From Anaerolineae bacterium (lineage in GTDB: Bacteria; Chloroflexota; Anaerolineae; Promineifilales; Promineifilaceae), in contig JANQSK010000074.1 in assembly GCA_028284105.1 (NCBI GenBank), forward strand, positions 1 to 5,295: a DNA stretch of 5,295 nucleotides. Reading direction: 5' to 3'. Positions within the stretch are counted from its first letter, which is position 1, and each line of letters opens with the position of its first letter. A model generated the notes under the pieces. That model had not been told where the DNA came from. It was given only the letters and a program-made list of their open reading frames with translations, and did not search any database. Of this stretch, positions 1 to 5,295 are shown in pieces. Position numbers and translations under genes: made by a program.

Positions 1-99
1 TTCTTTATTCCGATGCTTGTGATTTTGATGGCTTTTGCCGTTTTCATTATGCTCAGCACCAACCCAGCGATTGCACCATTTATCTACACATTATTCTAA
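1..99 (+). CDS. C-terminal end of an integral membrane protein (5'-truncated by window edge)
   Basis: Reading frame 1 is open from the window edge to a TAA at 97-99 and gives 32 residues. About 18 of them form a strongly hydrophobic helix (FFIPMLVILMAFAVFIML). A short polar turn (STNPAIA) and the terminal PFIYTLF follow. A helix ending in an aromatic 'PF(I/L)Y-x-x-F' tail is how many MBOAT-family O-acyltransferases (AlgI-like) finish, so that family is one possibility. With 32 residues this is only a hint; any polytopic membrane protein could end this way. Frame 3 is also open, to a TGA at 108-110, but its product is Cys/His-rich and less protein-like. An intrinsic terminator begins about ten bases after the TAA, which supports this as a true gene end. 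Confidence is good for a membrane-protein C-terminus and low for any family. Confidence 0.6.
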   Translation, partial: FFIPMLVILMAFAVFIMLSTNPAIAPFIYTLF

Positions 100-109
100 A
101 AAATAAGTG

Positions 110-150
110 AGAGCTAGAGCTTGAAAGGATAATTTTAAGCTCTAGCTTTT
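110..150 (+). terminator. Rho-independent terminator of the upstream membrane-protein gene
   Basis: An 11-bp perfect inverted repeat, AGCTAGAGCTT (112-122) with AAGCTCTAGCT (137-147), extends inwards through a G-U pair and three A-T pairs. That leaves a six-base loop (GGATAA, 127-132). TTTT follows directly at 147-150. The stem sits just after the stop codon at 97-99. Upstream A-rich sequence (99-106) could make it work weakly in the other direction, but there is no converging gene here. It separates the upstream transcript from the propeller gene. Confidence 0.85.
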
Positions 151-217
151 AACTTTAACACCTCTGAGCCAACTTCACCTTTGCATCGTTTCCCGCTCAT
201 TTTTTTCACCGTTTGTA

Positions 218-247
218 TTGCTATTAAACGAGTTGTTTCGTTCTAAT
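218..247 (+). promoter_or_regulatory. Candidate sigma-70-type promoter for the propeller gene
   Basis: TTGCTA (218-223, 4 of 6 matches to TTGACA) lies 18 bases upstream of TCTAAT (242-247, 5 of 6 to TATAAT). Transcription would start near 254, giving a leader of about 40 bases to the ATG at 297. It sits between the upstream terminator and the next gene, where a promoter is expected. The -10 lies inside a perfect palindrome, annotated separately. Prediction by eye only. The remainder of 151-257 holds nothing else I can support. Confidence 0.45.
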
Positions 248-255
248 TTAGAACG
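239..255. promoter_or_regulatory. Perfect 17-bp palindrome, candidate operator over the -10 box
   Basis: CGTTCTAA (239-246), a central T (247) and TTAGAACG (248-255) form an exact 8-1-8 inverted repeat. It covers the whole proposed -10 hexamer and reaches the expected start of transcription, the usual position for a repressor site. The odd-centred geometry recalls 7-1-7 sites of Fur/PerR-type regulators, but the bases do not clearly match a consensus I know, so no regulator is assigned. A one-base loop makes an RNA hairpin unlikely, which favours a DNA-binding role. Confidence 0.5.
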
Positions 256-296
256 GTTTGTTAAGGTTGTGTCTTGTGGATGTACGTAAAGTAAAA

Positions 297-3047
297 ATGA
301 ACAAGTTAAACATGAAATTTCCTAGCTCGTATGCCCGATTCTCCTTATTAGGAGGATTATTTGTATTGGGTGGGCTTTTCATTTTGCTCGCTACACCCGT
401 GCTTGCTCAAAGGGGAGAGCCAAGCTGGGATGAGCCGGTAAATCTTTCGCGCTCTGGCGGGGCAGATGTGCCCAGCTTTTTTATTGATAATGAGGGTATC
501 AATCACATTTTCTGGACAGATTCAATTGAAGGATACATCTATCAATCGGGTGAGTTAAGCGATCTATCAACCCCTGAGGTGATTCGCGTTCCTTTTACAT
601 TTCCTCGTTACCAACTTCCTTCTGAACAAGACCTTGGGGAAGAATTTATTCCGTATAAACCCCAATTTAATGTCGGAACGCAAGAGATTCATGCGTTTTG
701 GCGAGATATTGATAACGCGATTCGCTATAGCCGCACAACGACAGACACAATCAATTTAGGGATTGAAGGCTGGTCTGAAACGTTTTTCTTGGTACCTGAT
801 TCTGTTGTTGATTTGGAAAGTGGCATCGATGAAAACGGCCGTTTACATCTCTTCTACATTCAAACAAACAGTACCGAGACGCTTGTTCCTGGACTTTATC
901 ATCAATTCTCTGATGATGCTGGGCGCGTTTGGTCTGAGCCAGGCTTGATTTATAGCTCAACCTACTTCCGAGATATTGAGCCTACCGAAACCCAAATGTC
1001 GATTGATTTTGCGGGTCCTTCTTCAGTGTTTATCACGTGGGATGATCGCACTATTGAGCAACTCTTTTTTGCGAATTCAACCGATGGTGGTGAGACTTGG
1101 CAAACGCCACAAGTCATTGAAAAACGAGAAGCGACCGATCCCACTTTAAGCATTAGCTCTTCAAACATTTCTGTCAAAGCAATCAGCAACGATGAAGTTC
1201 ATCTGATGTGGCTCAATGGCGACACGGATGATTTTTTGCGCTGTAACGTGTTGCATCAGTGGACAGAAGATGGCGGACGAAATTGGACTGAGCCTGAACA
1301 TATTTTTGAAAGCGGTGGGGGTAGTTGCCCTGCTCAACCGAATATGGTTTTTGCACGCACAGGTCTCCTGTTAGCCATGAACATTAGTGATGGCGTTGGC
1401 TATCTTCAAGCATTTGATGGCGAACGTTGGAGTGATGCCAACCCACAACTCTATTTAGGTACGTTGCAAGATCCGCTCACTTTCCGTGATATTGGCATTG
1501 GTTGCCATGAATTTTATGTCTCTGATGAGAATGAAATGGTGGTGCTTGGCTGTGGCGATGGGAATGAACGAGATATTTGGTTATTAAAACGGCCGTTAGG
1601 GGAACTCAGCGATTGGTTCCGATTGTTTGAGGCTACGCCAATCTGGAGTGAACCAGTTAGCTTAATTAGTAGCCAAATTTACTTGCTTCCTGGTGATGTG
1701 GTAGCGGGTGCAGACGGCCGTTTACATACTTTCTGGAGCCAATCAAACGATGTCGTTGCCATTCGTCGTCTTGAAGAAGTCACGACTGAAGTGGGTCCAG
1801 ATATCTATTATGCACGACTCAATGGTGGTCAATGGGGTGCTCCTCGTCCCATTATCTCATCTCCAATTGGTAAAGCCGATCAGTTAGCGGCAGCTGCCGA
1901 TGAAAGCGGCGGTTTATTTGTGGCTTGGAGTTCTGGTAAAGATGGCGGTATTTACATGAGCCGCTCTAATGCAGATCGGGCTTCATCAGGTACTGAATGG
2001 ACCGATCCTGTATTGTTACCAGCCCCCCAAACGACAGGAAGCTGGCCCGATATTTTAGTAGATGGCAGCAGTATTTATGTGGCTTTCACAATTCCACTTA
2101 ACGAAGATCGGGGCATCTATATCACAAAATCAACAGACGGCGGCAATAGCTGGTCTGATCCAAGCTTAGTATTCAACGGTGAATCTGAGGGCTGGCAACA
2201 GGTTGGTCGTCCCCGATTGGCGCGCACTTTAGATGGTGAACTCCATTTAACATGGACCCGCGATGTGCCTACGTCAAACAGTACGCTTGCTTTGGTTTAT
2301 GCCAATTCAAGTGATGATGGTCAAACATGGTCAGCTCCAGAGATTATTACAGATGAAACAGTGGTGTGGAGTGACTTAGTTGGTATTGGCACAAGAACCG
2401 TCCATCGTACCTGGCAAGCATTAAGCGACAATCGCGTCTTGCTCTGGCATCAAGTTTCGTTTGATAGTGGCTTGACATGGAGCCAACCCATTCGAGTTTC
2501 TAATCCAGCCATGGACAGCGGTCCCGCTGCGTTGGTATTGGGCGTTAACCAAACCCCACATTTGCTTCAGCTCGCCCAAACGATTGAAGAAGCTGAGCTT
2601 TTCTTACTGGAATGGTTCTGGGATGGTGAAAAGTGGGAGCCAAGTGAACAGCTTGAGCTGAGTGAGGCCACGCTAGGTGCAGATGATCTGGCTGCAGTTC
2701 GCCTGCCTGACAATCAACTGGGTGTGCTTTATGGCACATTAATTCTTGATCCTGAAACAACCGATATTGAAGATAATATTCTGTATACCAGTCGCCAGTT
2801 GGATGAAACGGCCGTTGATGCCACACCGCTCCCAACCCTGACGCCAACTGCACAACCAACATCTACCCCGTCACCAGCACCGACCATTGCACCGACCGCC
2901 ACACGAAATTTAAATGATCCACCCAATATTAATGGCAATGCCAATCAAGGGAGCAGTCCAAACGGAATTCTGGTTGGTTTATTGCCTGCATTTGCCATCG
3001 TTGGGGTTGTTTTTGTCGCTGGATTTTGGTGGTCTCGTCGGAGTTAA
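297..3047 (+). CDS. Exported, membrane-anchored double beta-propeller protein with BNR/Asp-box repeats (sialidase-like fold)
   Basis: The 916-residue product has a signal peptide (basic residues K3, K7, R14; hydrophobic core 17-36; likely cleavage after VLA at residue 37). Six Asp-boxes (S/T-x-D-x-G-x-x-W) end at W212, W268, W330, W619, W678 and W728. A W-[ST]-x-P-type unit recurs every 50-60 residues, about seven times in each half. The halves begin with W44-DEPVNL and W450-SEPVSL, indicating an internal duplication of about 406 residues and two propellers. A Pro/Thr-rich linker (842-870), a membrane helix (891-912) and an RRS tail follow, so the propellers face outside. Asp-boxes are structural turns shared by sialidases and many non-enzymatic propellers. 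No convincing FRIP motif or arginine triad is seen (only IRVP at 96-99), so glycan binding or adhesion is as likely as hydrolysis. The start is uncertain. ATG 297 gives a good signal peptide but has no clear Shine-Dalgarno. GTG 276 has AAGG nine bases upstream. TTG 258 and ATG 312 are in frame. Confidence 0.85.
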   Translation: MNKLNMKFPSSYARFSLLGGLFVLGGLFILLATPVLAQRGEPSWDEPVNLSRSGGADVPSFFIDNEGINHIFWTDSIEGYIYQSGELSDLSTPEVIRVPFTFPRYQLPSEQDLGEEFIPYKPQFNVGTQEIHAFWRDIDNAIRYSRTTTDTINLGIEGWSETFFLVPDSVVDLESGIDENGRLHLFYIQTNSTETLVPGLYHQFSDDAGRVWSEPGLIYSSTYFRDIEPTETQMSIDFAGPSSVFITWDDRTIEQLFFANSTDGGETWQTPQVIEKREATDPTLSISSSNISVKAISNDEVHLMWLNGDTDDFLRCNVLHQWTEDGGRNWTEPEHIFESGGGSCPAQPNMVFARTGLLLAMNISDGVGYLQAFDGERWSDANPQLYLGTLQDPLTFRDIGIGCHEFYVSDENEMVVLGCGDGNERDIWLLKRPLGELSDWFRLFEATPIWSEPVSLISSQIYLLPGDVVAGADGRLHTFWSQSNDVVAIRRLEEVTTEVGPDIYYARLNGGQWGAPRPIISSPIGKADQLAAAADESGGLFVAWSSGKDGGIYMSRSNADRASSGTEWTDPVLLPAPQTTGSWPDILVDGSSIYVAFTIPLNEDRGIYITKSTDGGNSWSDPSLVFNGESEGWQQVGRPRLARTLDGELHLTWTRDVPTSNSTLALVYANSSDDGQTWSAPEIITDETVVWSDLVGIGTRTVHRTWQALSDNRVLLWHQVSFDSGLTWSQPIRVSNPAMDSGPAALVLGVNQTPHLLQLAQTIEEAELFLLEWFWDGEKWEPSEQLELSEATLGADDLAAVRLPDNQLGVLYGTLILDPETTDIEDNILYTSRQLDETAVDATPLPTLTPTAQPTSTPSPAPTIAPTATRNLNDPPNINGNANQGSSPNGILVGLLPAFAIVGVVFVAGFWWSRRS

Positions 3048-3104
3048 GGGGCGTCTTAAGCGTAAGCCGCTATTTTGAATTCAGTCAAGTAGAACTTTTA
3101 AGTG

Positions 3105-3177
3105 TAATTGGTAATTGGTAACTGGTAATTAGGGGCTGTACTCCAAATTACTAATTACGAATTACCAATTACCAATC
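3105..3177. repeat. Long imperfect hairpin built from 7-bp repeats (TAATTGG type)
   Basis: The left arm reads as four heptads, TAATTGG, TAATTGG, TAACTGG and TAATTAG (3105-3132). The right arm (3151-3176) is their inverted copy. Bases 3107-3132 pair with 3151-3176 at 24 of 26 positions: 15 perfect pairs, a patch with two mismatches, then 8 perfect pairs, around an 18-base loop. It begins about 58 bases after the stop of the propeller gene and ends 42 bases before the next start. No T-run follows, so it is not a classical intrinsic terminator. It may instead stabilise mRNA ends, cause partial termination, or be a dispersed palindromic element. The rest of 3048-3218 shows only the ribosome binding site of the next gene. 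Confidence 0.8.
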
Positions 3178-3218
3178 AAAATCGTAAAAATTTATCATAT
3201 TCTGGAGACGCAAACATC

Positions 3219-3497
3219 ATGAAACGACTCACCGTAAGCACATTATTTGTATTAACATTGGCACTGGTTTCCGTAGGGCAAACATTTGCGGCCCCAATGG
3301 GCTATATCGATCCCGCAACTGGCGGTATGATTGCTCAAATTCTCCTCGTTATTTTGGCTGGATTGTCTAGCGTTTTTTACTTCTTCAAAAACCGTATTGT
3401 CATGTTTTTCAAAAAATTGACGCGTCAACCTATTGAAGAACCTGCGATGGCTGAACAACCTGCTGAAGCAGCAACGGAGCAAAACGCTCAAGAGTAA
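3219..3497 (+). CDS. Small signal-peptide / single-helix membrane protein with YIDPxTG motif, unknown function
   Basis: The 92-residue product starts with a classical signal peptide (K2-R3, hydrophobic core 8-19, likely cleavage after QTFA at residue 24). The motif GYIDPATGG (28-36) follows, then a hydrophobic helix (38-56) and basic residues (K57, R59, K65, K66, R69). The tail (72-92) is acidic and Ala/Glu/Gln-rich. I recognise the 'YIDPGTGS + helix + basic patch' layout from small uncharacterised proteins beside alkaline-phosphatase-superfamily and polysaccharide genes; here a gene of the first kind follows. This copy has PATGG where PGTGS is more usual. The ATG is preceded by TGGAGA, with GGAG at 3204-3207 and an 11-base spacer, so the start is well supported. 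Heptad hairpins lie on both sides, and the second begins a few bases after the stop. A role as membrane partner of the downstream enzyme is inference. No catalytic residues are evident. Confidence 0.8.
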   Translation: MKRLTVSTLFVLTLALVSVGQTFAAPMGYIDPATGGMIAQILLVILAGLSSVFYFFKNRIVMFFKKLTRQPIEEPAMAEQPAEAATEQNAQE

Positions 3498-3500
3498 TTC

Positions 3501-3563
3501 GTGAATTGTGGGTGGTGAATCGTGATTGGTTAGATTACTGATCGCTAATCACTACTCACAATT
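3501..3563. repeat. Second heptad-periodic hairpin, directly after the small gene
   Basis: Bases 3504-3530 pair with 3537-3563 around a six-base loop at 25 of 27 positions. Five of these pairs are G-U, and mismatches fall at 3519/3548 and 3521/3546. The left arm splits into heptads starting at 3502: TGAATTG, TGGGTGG, TGAATCG and TGATTGG, close relatives of the TAATTGG units of the hairpin at 3105-3177. The G-U pairs replace Watson-Crick pairs, so the structure is better conserved in + strand RNA than in DNA. It begins seven bases after the stop codon. No T-run follows, so read-through to the downstream gene is likely. Bases 3564-3599 show nothing further. Confidence 0.7.
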
Positions 3564-3599
3564 AAATTAAGTTCCAAAGTAAGCAACAAACACTTAGGT

Positions 3600-3704
3600 A
3601 AACGGAAAGAAATCGCATGAAAAAGATTTGGGAAAAAGCTTTCCGTTTCCTCAAGGTTCGGAAACTCCTGCAGCTTGTCTATTTCAAAATCCTTTTTTCC
3701 GAAC
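3600..3704 (+). promoter_or_regulatory. Leader with four alternating complementary motifs (attenuator-like alternative stems)
   Basis: CGGAAA at 3603-3608, TTTCCG at 3640-3645, CGGAAA at 3659-3664 and TTTCCG at 3696-3701 alternate in sense. Segment 1 pairs with 2 over 10 perfect bp (3600-3609 with 3639-3648). Segment 2 can instead pair with 3 over 6 bp (3645-3650 with 3660-3665). Segment 3 pairs with 4 over 9 perfect bp (3656-3664 with 3696-3704). Stems 1:2 and 2:3 exclude each other, as do 2:3 and 3:4, which is the layout of a classical attenuator. However, no T-run follows stem 3:4, so control of translation is more likely than termination. The region lies just upstream of the phosphodiesterase gene and overlaps a short ORF. 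Structure by eye; function is inference. Confidence 0.4.
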
Positions 3705-3724
3705 ACTTATCCCAACTAGGTTAA
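3617..3724 (+). CDS. Possible 35-residue small basic protein or leader peptide
   Basis: An ATG at 3617 opens a 35-codon frame ending in TAA at 3722-3724. GGAAAG (3604-3609) lies seven bases upstream and is a modest ribosome binding site. The product begins MKKIWEKAFRFLKVRK, is rich in Lys/Arg (eight) with two Glu, and has a hydrophobic middle (LLQLVYFKILF). It could be a membrane-associated peptide. Its stop is 11 bases before the ATG of the phosphodiesterase gene, which lacks a clear Shine-Dalgarno of its own, so translational coupling or a leader-peptide role is possible. The frame overlaps the alternating-motif leader almost entirely, so its codons may simply be the by-product of RNA structure. 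No family recognised. Confidence 0.35.
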   Translation: MKKIWEKAFRFLKVRKLLQLVYFKILFSEHLSQLG

Positions 3725-3735
3725 AAAAATCTATT

Positions 3736-5295
3736 ATGCGAGTATTGCTAATCGGCTTAGATGCCTTTGACCCTAAGCGTTTTGAACGCTTGTATGAAGC
3801 TGGAAAAATGCCAAATCTTGGTAAATATGTGGACACGGGTCGTTATTCACGTTTTGCAGTGACAAACCCGCCACAAAGTGAAGTTTCATGGACAAGCATC
3901 GCCACAGGTTTGAATCCTGGTGGACATGGTATGTTCGATTTTGTGCATCGTGATCCAGCGACCTATGCGCTGAACGTATCACTCTTACCCACAAAATCGG
4001 GAATAGGTGGCACGCAATTTGCTGAACCTTTTAATGCAACAACCATCTTTGACCAAGTGGTGAGTAAAGGGTATCAAGCAACCGCCTTATGGTGGCCTGC
4101 ACTTTTCCCTGCGCGCGTGCAATCTCCTGTTCGTTCACTGCCTGGATTGGGAACCCCTGATCTGTTAGGGCGCTTAGGTGTCGGCACATTTTTCACAACC
4201 AATATGGCGATGGCTGAGTTTGAAGGTCGGAAAACCCCTGTAGCCCCCCTAAACAAGCAAGGGAATCGCTACAGTGGCAAACTAGCTGGCCCGATGCGTA
4301 AGGGAAGTGATGGTGTTGAACCTTCAACATTAGATCTTGAAGTTGAAGTGCACAGCAATACCTCAGCCACTTTGCGCGTAGGTAACTTCGAGCATGTATT
4401 GCACATTGGCGAATGGAGCCCCGTTTTTGAATTAGATTTCAAATTGAGTCGCTTCTTTTCATTGCCTTCATTAACGAGCGCTGTTGTAACAAAGCTCGAT
4501 GGGGATGTGTGTGTATATTTGCTTCCTTTGCAGGTACATCCGCTTAAATCTGCTTGGCATTATGGCACCCCACGTGATTTTGTCCGCTCGACATGGAAAG
4601 ACGCTGGCCCATTTTTGACCGTAGGCTGGCCACAAGACACGGCCGCTTTAGAAGATGGTTTTATTGATGACAAGATGTTCATCGAGCTATGCCACATGAT
4701 CGTCGATGTGCGTGAACGCGTGCTGATGTATCACCTGGATAAATTTGAAGATGGCATCTTAGCCTCCGTTTTTGACACACTTGACCGCATGCAGCATATG
4801 TTCCTACGCGATCGGCCAGAGCTAATTGACGAATGGTACATTAAGCTCGACGGTATTGTGGGGCGGGTCGAAAAGCGACTGCAAAAACAAGGCAAACTCG
4901 ATAAAACAAAATTGATTGTTGTGTCTGACCACGGCTTTGCTGACTTTGATTACAAAGTGCATTTGAATCGCTGGTTGGTCGATAACAACTTTATTGTGCC
5001 AAAAGAGCCAACATCTTCTAGCACATTCACCAATGTGGATTGGTCACAAAGCCAATCTTATGCCATTGGTCTCAACAGCCTCTATTTGAATTTGGCAGGT
5101 CGTGAAGGCAAAGGGATCGTGCAGCAAGGTGAACGAGATCCGTTGCTTGAACAAATTTGTGACAAGCTTATGGATTGGAAAGCACCTAACGGCCGTTCCG
5201 TTGTTCAAAAAGTTTGGCGTCAGGAAGAAGCGTTTGATGGCCCATTAGCCTCATACGGTCCGGACCTCATGATTGGTTTCGCCCCTGGTTTCCGT
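3736..5295 (+). CDS. Alkaline phosphatase superfamily protein (type I phosphodiesterase/nucleotide pyrophosphatase-like), 3'-truncated by window edge
   Basis: The frame runs from ATG 3736 to the window edge (520 residues, no stop). The start is set by the family-typical N-terminus MRVLLIGLDAFDP; there is no signal peptide, so the enzyme is probably cytoplasmic. Superfamily landmarks occur in order. D9 is the first metal ligand. The block PPQSEVSWTSIATGLNPGGHG (45-65) places S48 where the nucleophilic Thr/Ser lies. An inserted region follows with YSGKLAGP (179-186) and GPFLTVGWPQDT (291-302). D350-R-M-Q-H354 and S397-D-H-G400 supply four further metal ligands, followed by HLNRWL (409-414). The last expected His, usually in a C-terminal 'DH' or 'HRP' segment, lies beyond the window. 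Such enzymes cleave phosphoester or phosphodiester bonds using two metals; the substrate here is unknown. Only AGG (3718-3720), 15 bases upstream, could act as a Shine-Dalgarno, so initiation may depend on the leader or the short ORF ending at 3724. Confidence 0.9.
   Translation, partial: MRVLLIGLDAFDPKRFERLYEAGKMPNLGKYVDTGRYSRFAVTNPPQSEVSWTSIATGLNPGGHGMFDFVHRDPATYALNVSLLPTKSGIGGTQFAEPFNATTIFDQVVSKGYQATALWWPALFPARVQSPVRSLPGLGTPDLLGRLGVGTFFTTNMAMAEFEGRKTPVAPLNKQGNRYSGKLAGPMRKGSDGVEPSTLDLEVEVHSNTSATLRVGNFEHVLHIGEWSPVFELDFKLSRFFSLPSLTSAVVTKLDGDVCVYLLPLQVHPLKSAWHYGTPRDFVRSTWKDAGPFLTVGWPQDTAALEDGFIDDKMFIELCHMIVDVRERVLMYHLDKFEDGILASVFDTLDRMQHMFLRDRPELIDEWYIKLDGIVGRVEKRLQKQGKLDKTKLIVVSDHGFADFDYKVHLNRWLVDNNFIVPKEPTSSSTFTNVDWSQSQSYAIGLNSLYLNLAGREGKGIVQQGERDPLLEQICDKLMDWKAPNGRSVVQKVWRQEEAFDGPLASYGPDLMIGFAPGFR

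Noticed and set aside
585..593. IRVP as a sialidase FRIP motif
   Set aside because: It falls in a regular blade-repeat position rather than at the expected N-terminal active-site strand, and the other catalytic residues of sialidases cannot be placed.
763..1189. Short open frames on both strands inside the propeller gene (763-948 +, 751-960 -, 962-1189 -)
   Set aside because: The host frame has clear propeller motifs throughout this interval; these are out-of-frame shadows without recognisable features.
2545..2944. Minus-strand open frames of 105 and 71 codons
   Set aside because: They lie wholly opposite the propeller gene. Their products are low-complexity shadows of the repeated and Pro/Thr-linker codons, with no ribosome binding site or recognisable family.
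3050..3075. Small hairpin AGCG-TAAGC-CGCT followed by TATTTT as terminator of the propeller gene
   Set aside because: Only four base pairs with a weak T-tract; not enough to call an intrinsic terminator.
3169..3198. TTACCA...TATCAT as a promoter for the small YIDP gene
   Set aside because: The spacing (18) and hexamer matches are tolerable, but transcription would begin at about 3205, inside the GGAG ribosome binding site at 3204-3207. The -35 also lies inside the heptad hairpin.
3252..3491. Minus-strand 79-codon frame opposite the small YIDP gene
   Set aside because: The + strand frame has a signal peptide, a recognised motif and a good ribosome binding site; the antisense frame has none of these.
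3773..4256. Minus-strand open frames inside the phosphodiesterase gene
   Set aside because: They are antisense to the best-conserved block of the enzyme (nucleophile and GGHG region), so their openness follows from codon constraint on the + strand.

Overview
The window reads as a stretch of a bacterial chromosome, most likely from a member of the Chloroflexota (Anaerolineae-like). The pointers are a secreted beta-propeller protein tethered by a Pro/Thr-rich linker of the 'TPTxTPTxxPT' kind to a C-terminal membrane helix, and a cytoplasmic alkaline-phosphatase-superfamily enzyme of a type common in that phylum. The taxonomic call is an inference from protein style; there is no marker gene. Base composition is moderate and looks even across the genes, so there is no compositional sign of recent transfer. 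All genes are on the + strand. No tRNA, rRNA, transposase or CRISPR array was seen.

Layout. Bases 1-99 are the last 32 codons of a membrane protein. A strong intrinsic terminator (110-150) follows. A candidate sigma-70-type promoter (218-247), with a perfect 17-bp palindrome over its -10 region (239-255), then starts a new unit. Its first gene (297-3047) encodes a 916-residue exported protein with six Asp-box motifs. It is built as two roughly 406-residue halves of about seven blades each, followed by a Pro/Thr linker and a membrane anchor. An intergenic hairpin made of 7-bp repeats (3105-3177) comes next, then a 92-residue signal-peptide/one-helix protein with a 'GYIDPATGG' motif (3219-3497). 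A second heptad-periodic hairpin (3501-3563) follows. Bases 3600-3704 hold four alternating complementary copies of CGGAAA/TTTCCG that can form mutually exclusive stems. A possible 35-codon ORF (3617-3724) overlaps them and ends 11 bases before the last gene. That gene (3736 to the window edge) is a type I phosphodiesterase/nucleotide pyrophosphatase-like enzyme, cut off at residue 520.

How the parts may work together. The YIDP small membrane protein and the AlkP-family enzyme are the most convincing pair; I recall similar small proteins beside AlkP-type or polysaccharide genes. The upstream fragment ends in a way reminiscent of MBOAT O-acyltransferases. Together these hint at an envelope or exopolysaccharide locus, but no substrate can be read from the sequence. 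The most unusual parts are non-coding: the palindrome over the promoter, the two heptad hairpins bracketing the small gene, and the attenuator-like leader before the phosphodiesterase gene.
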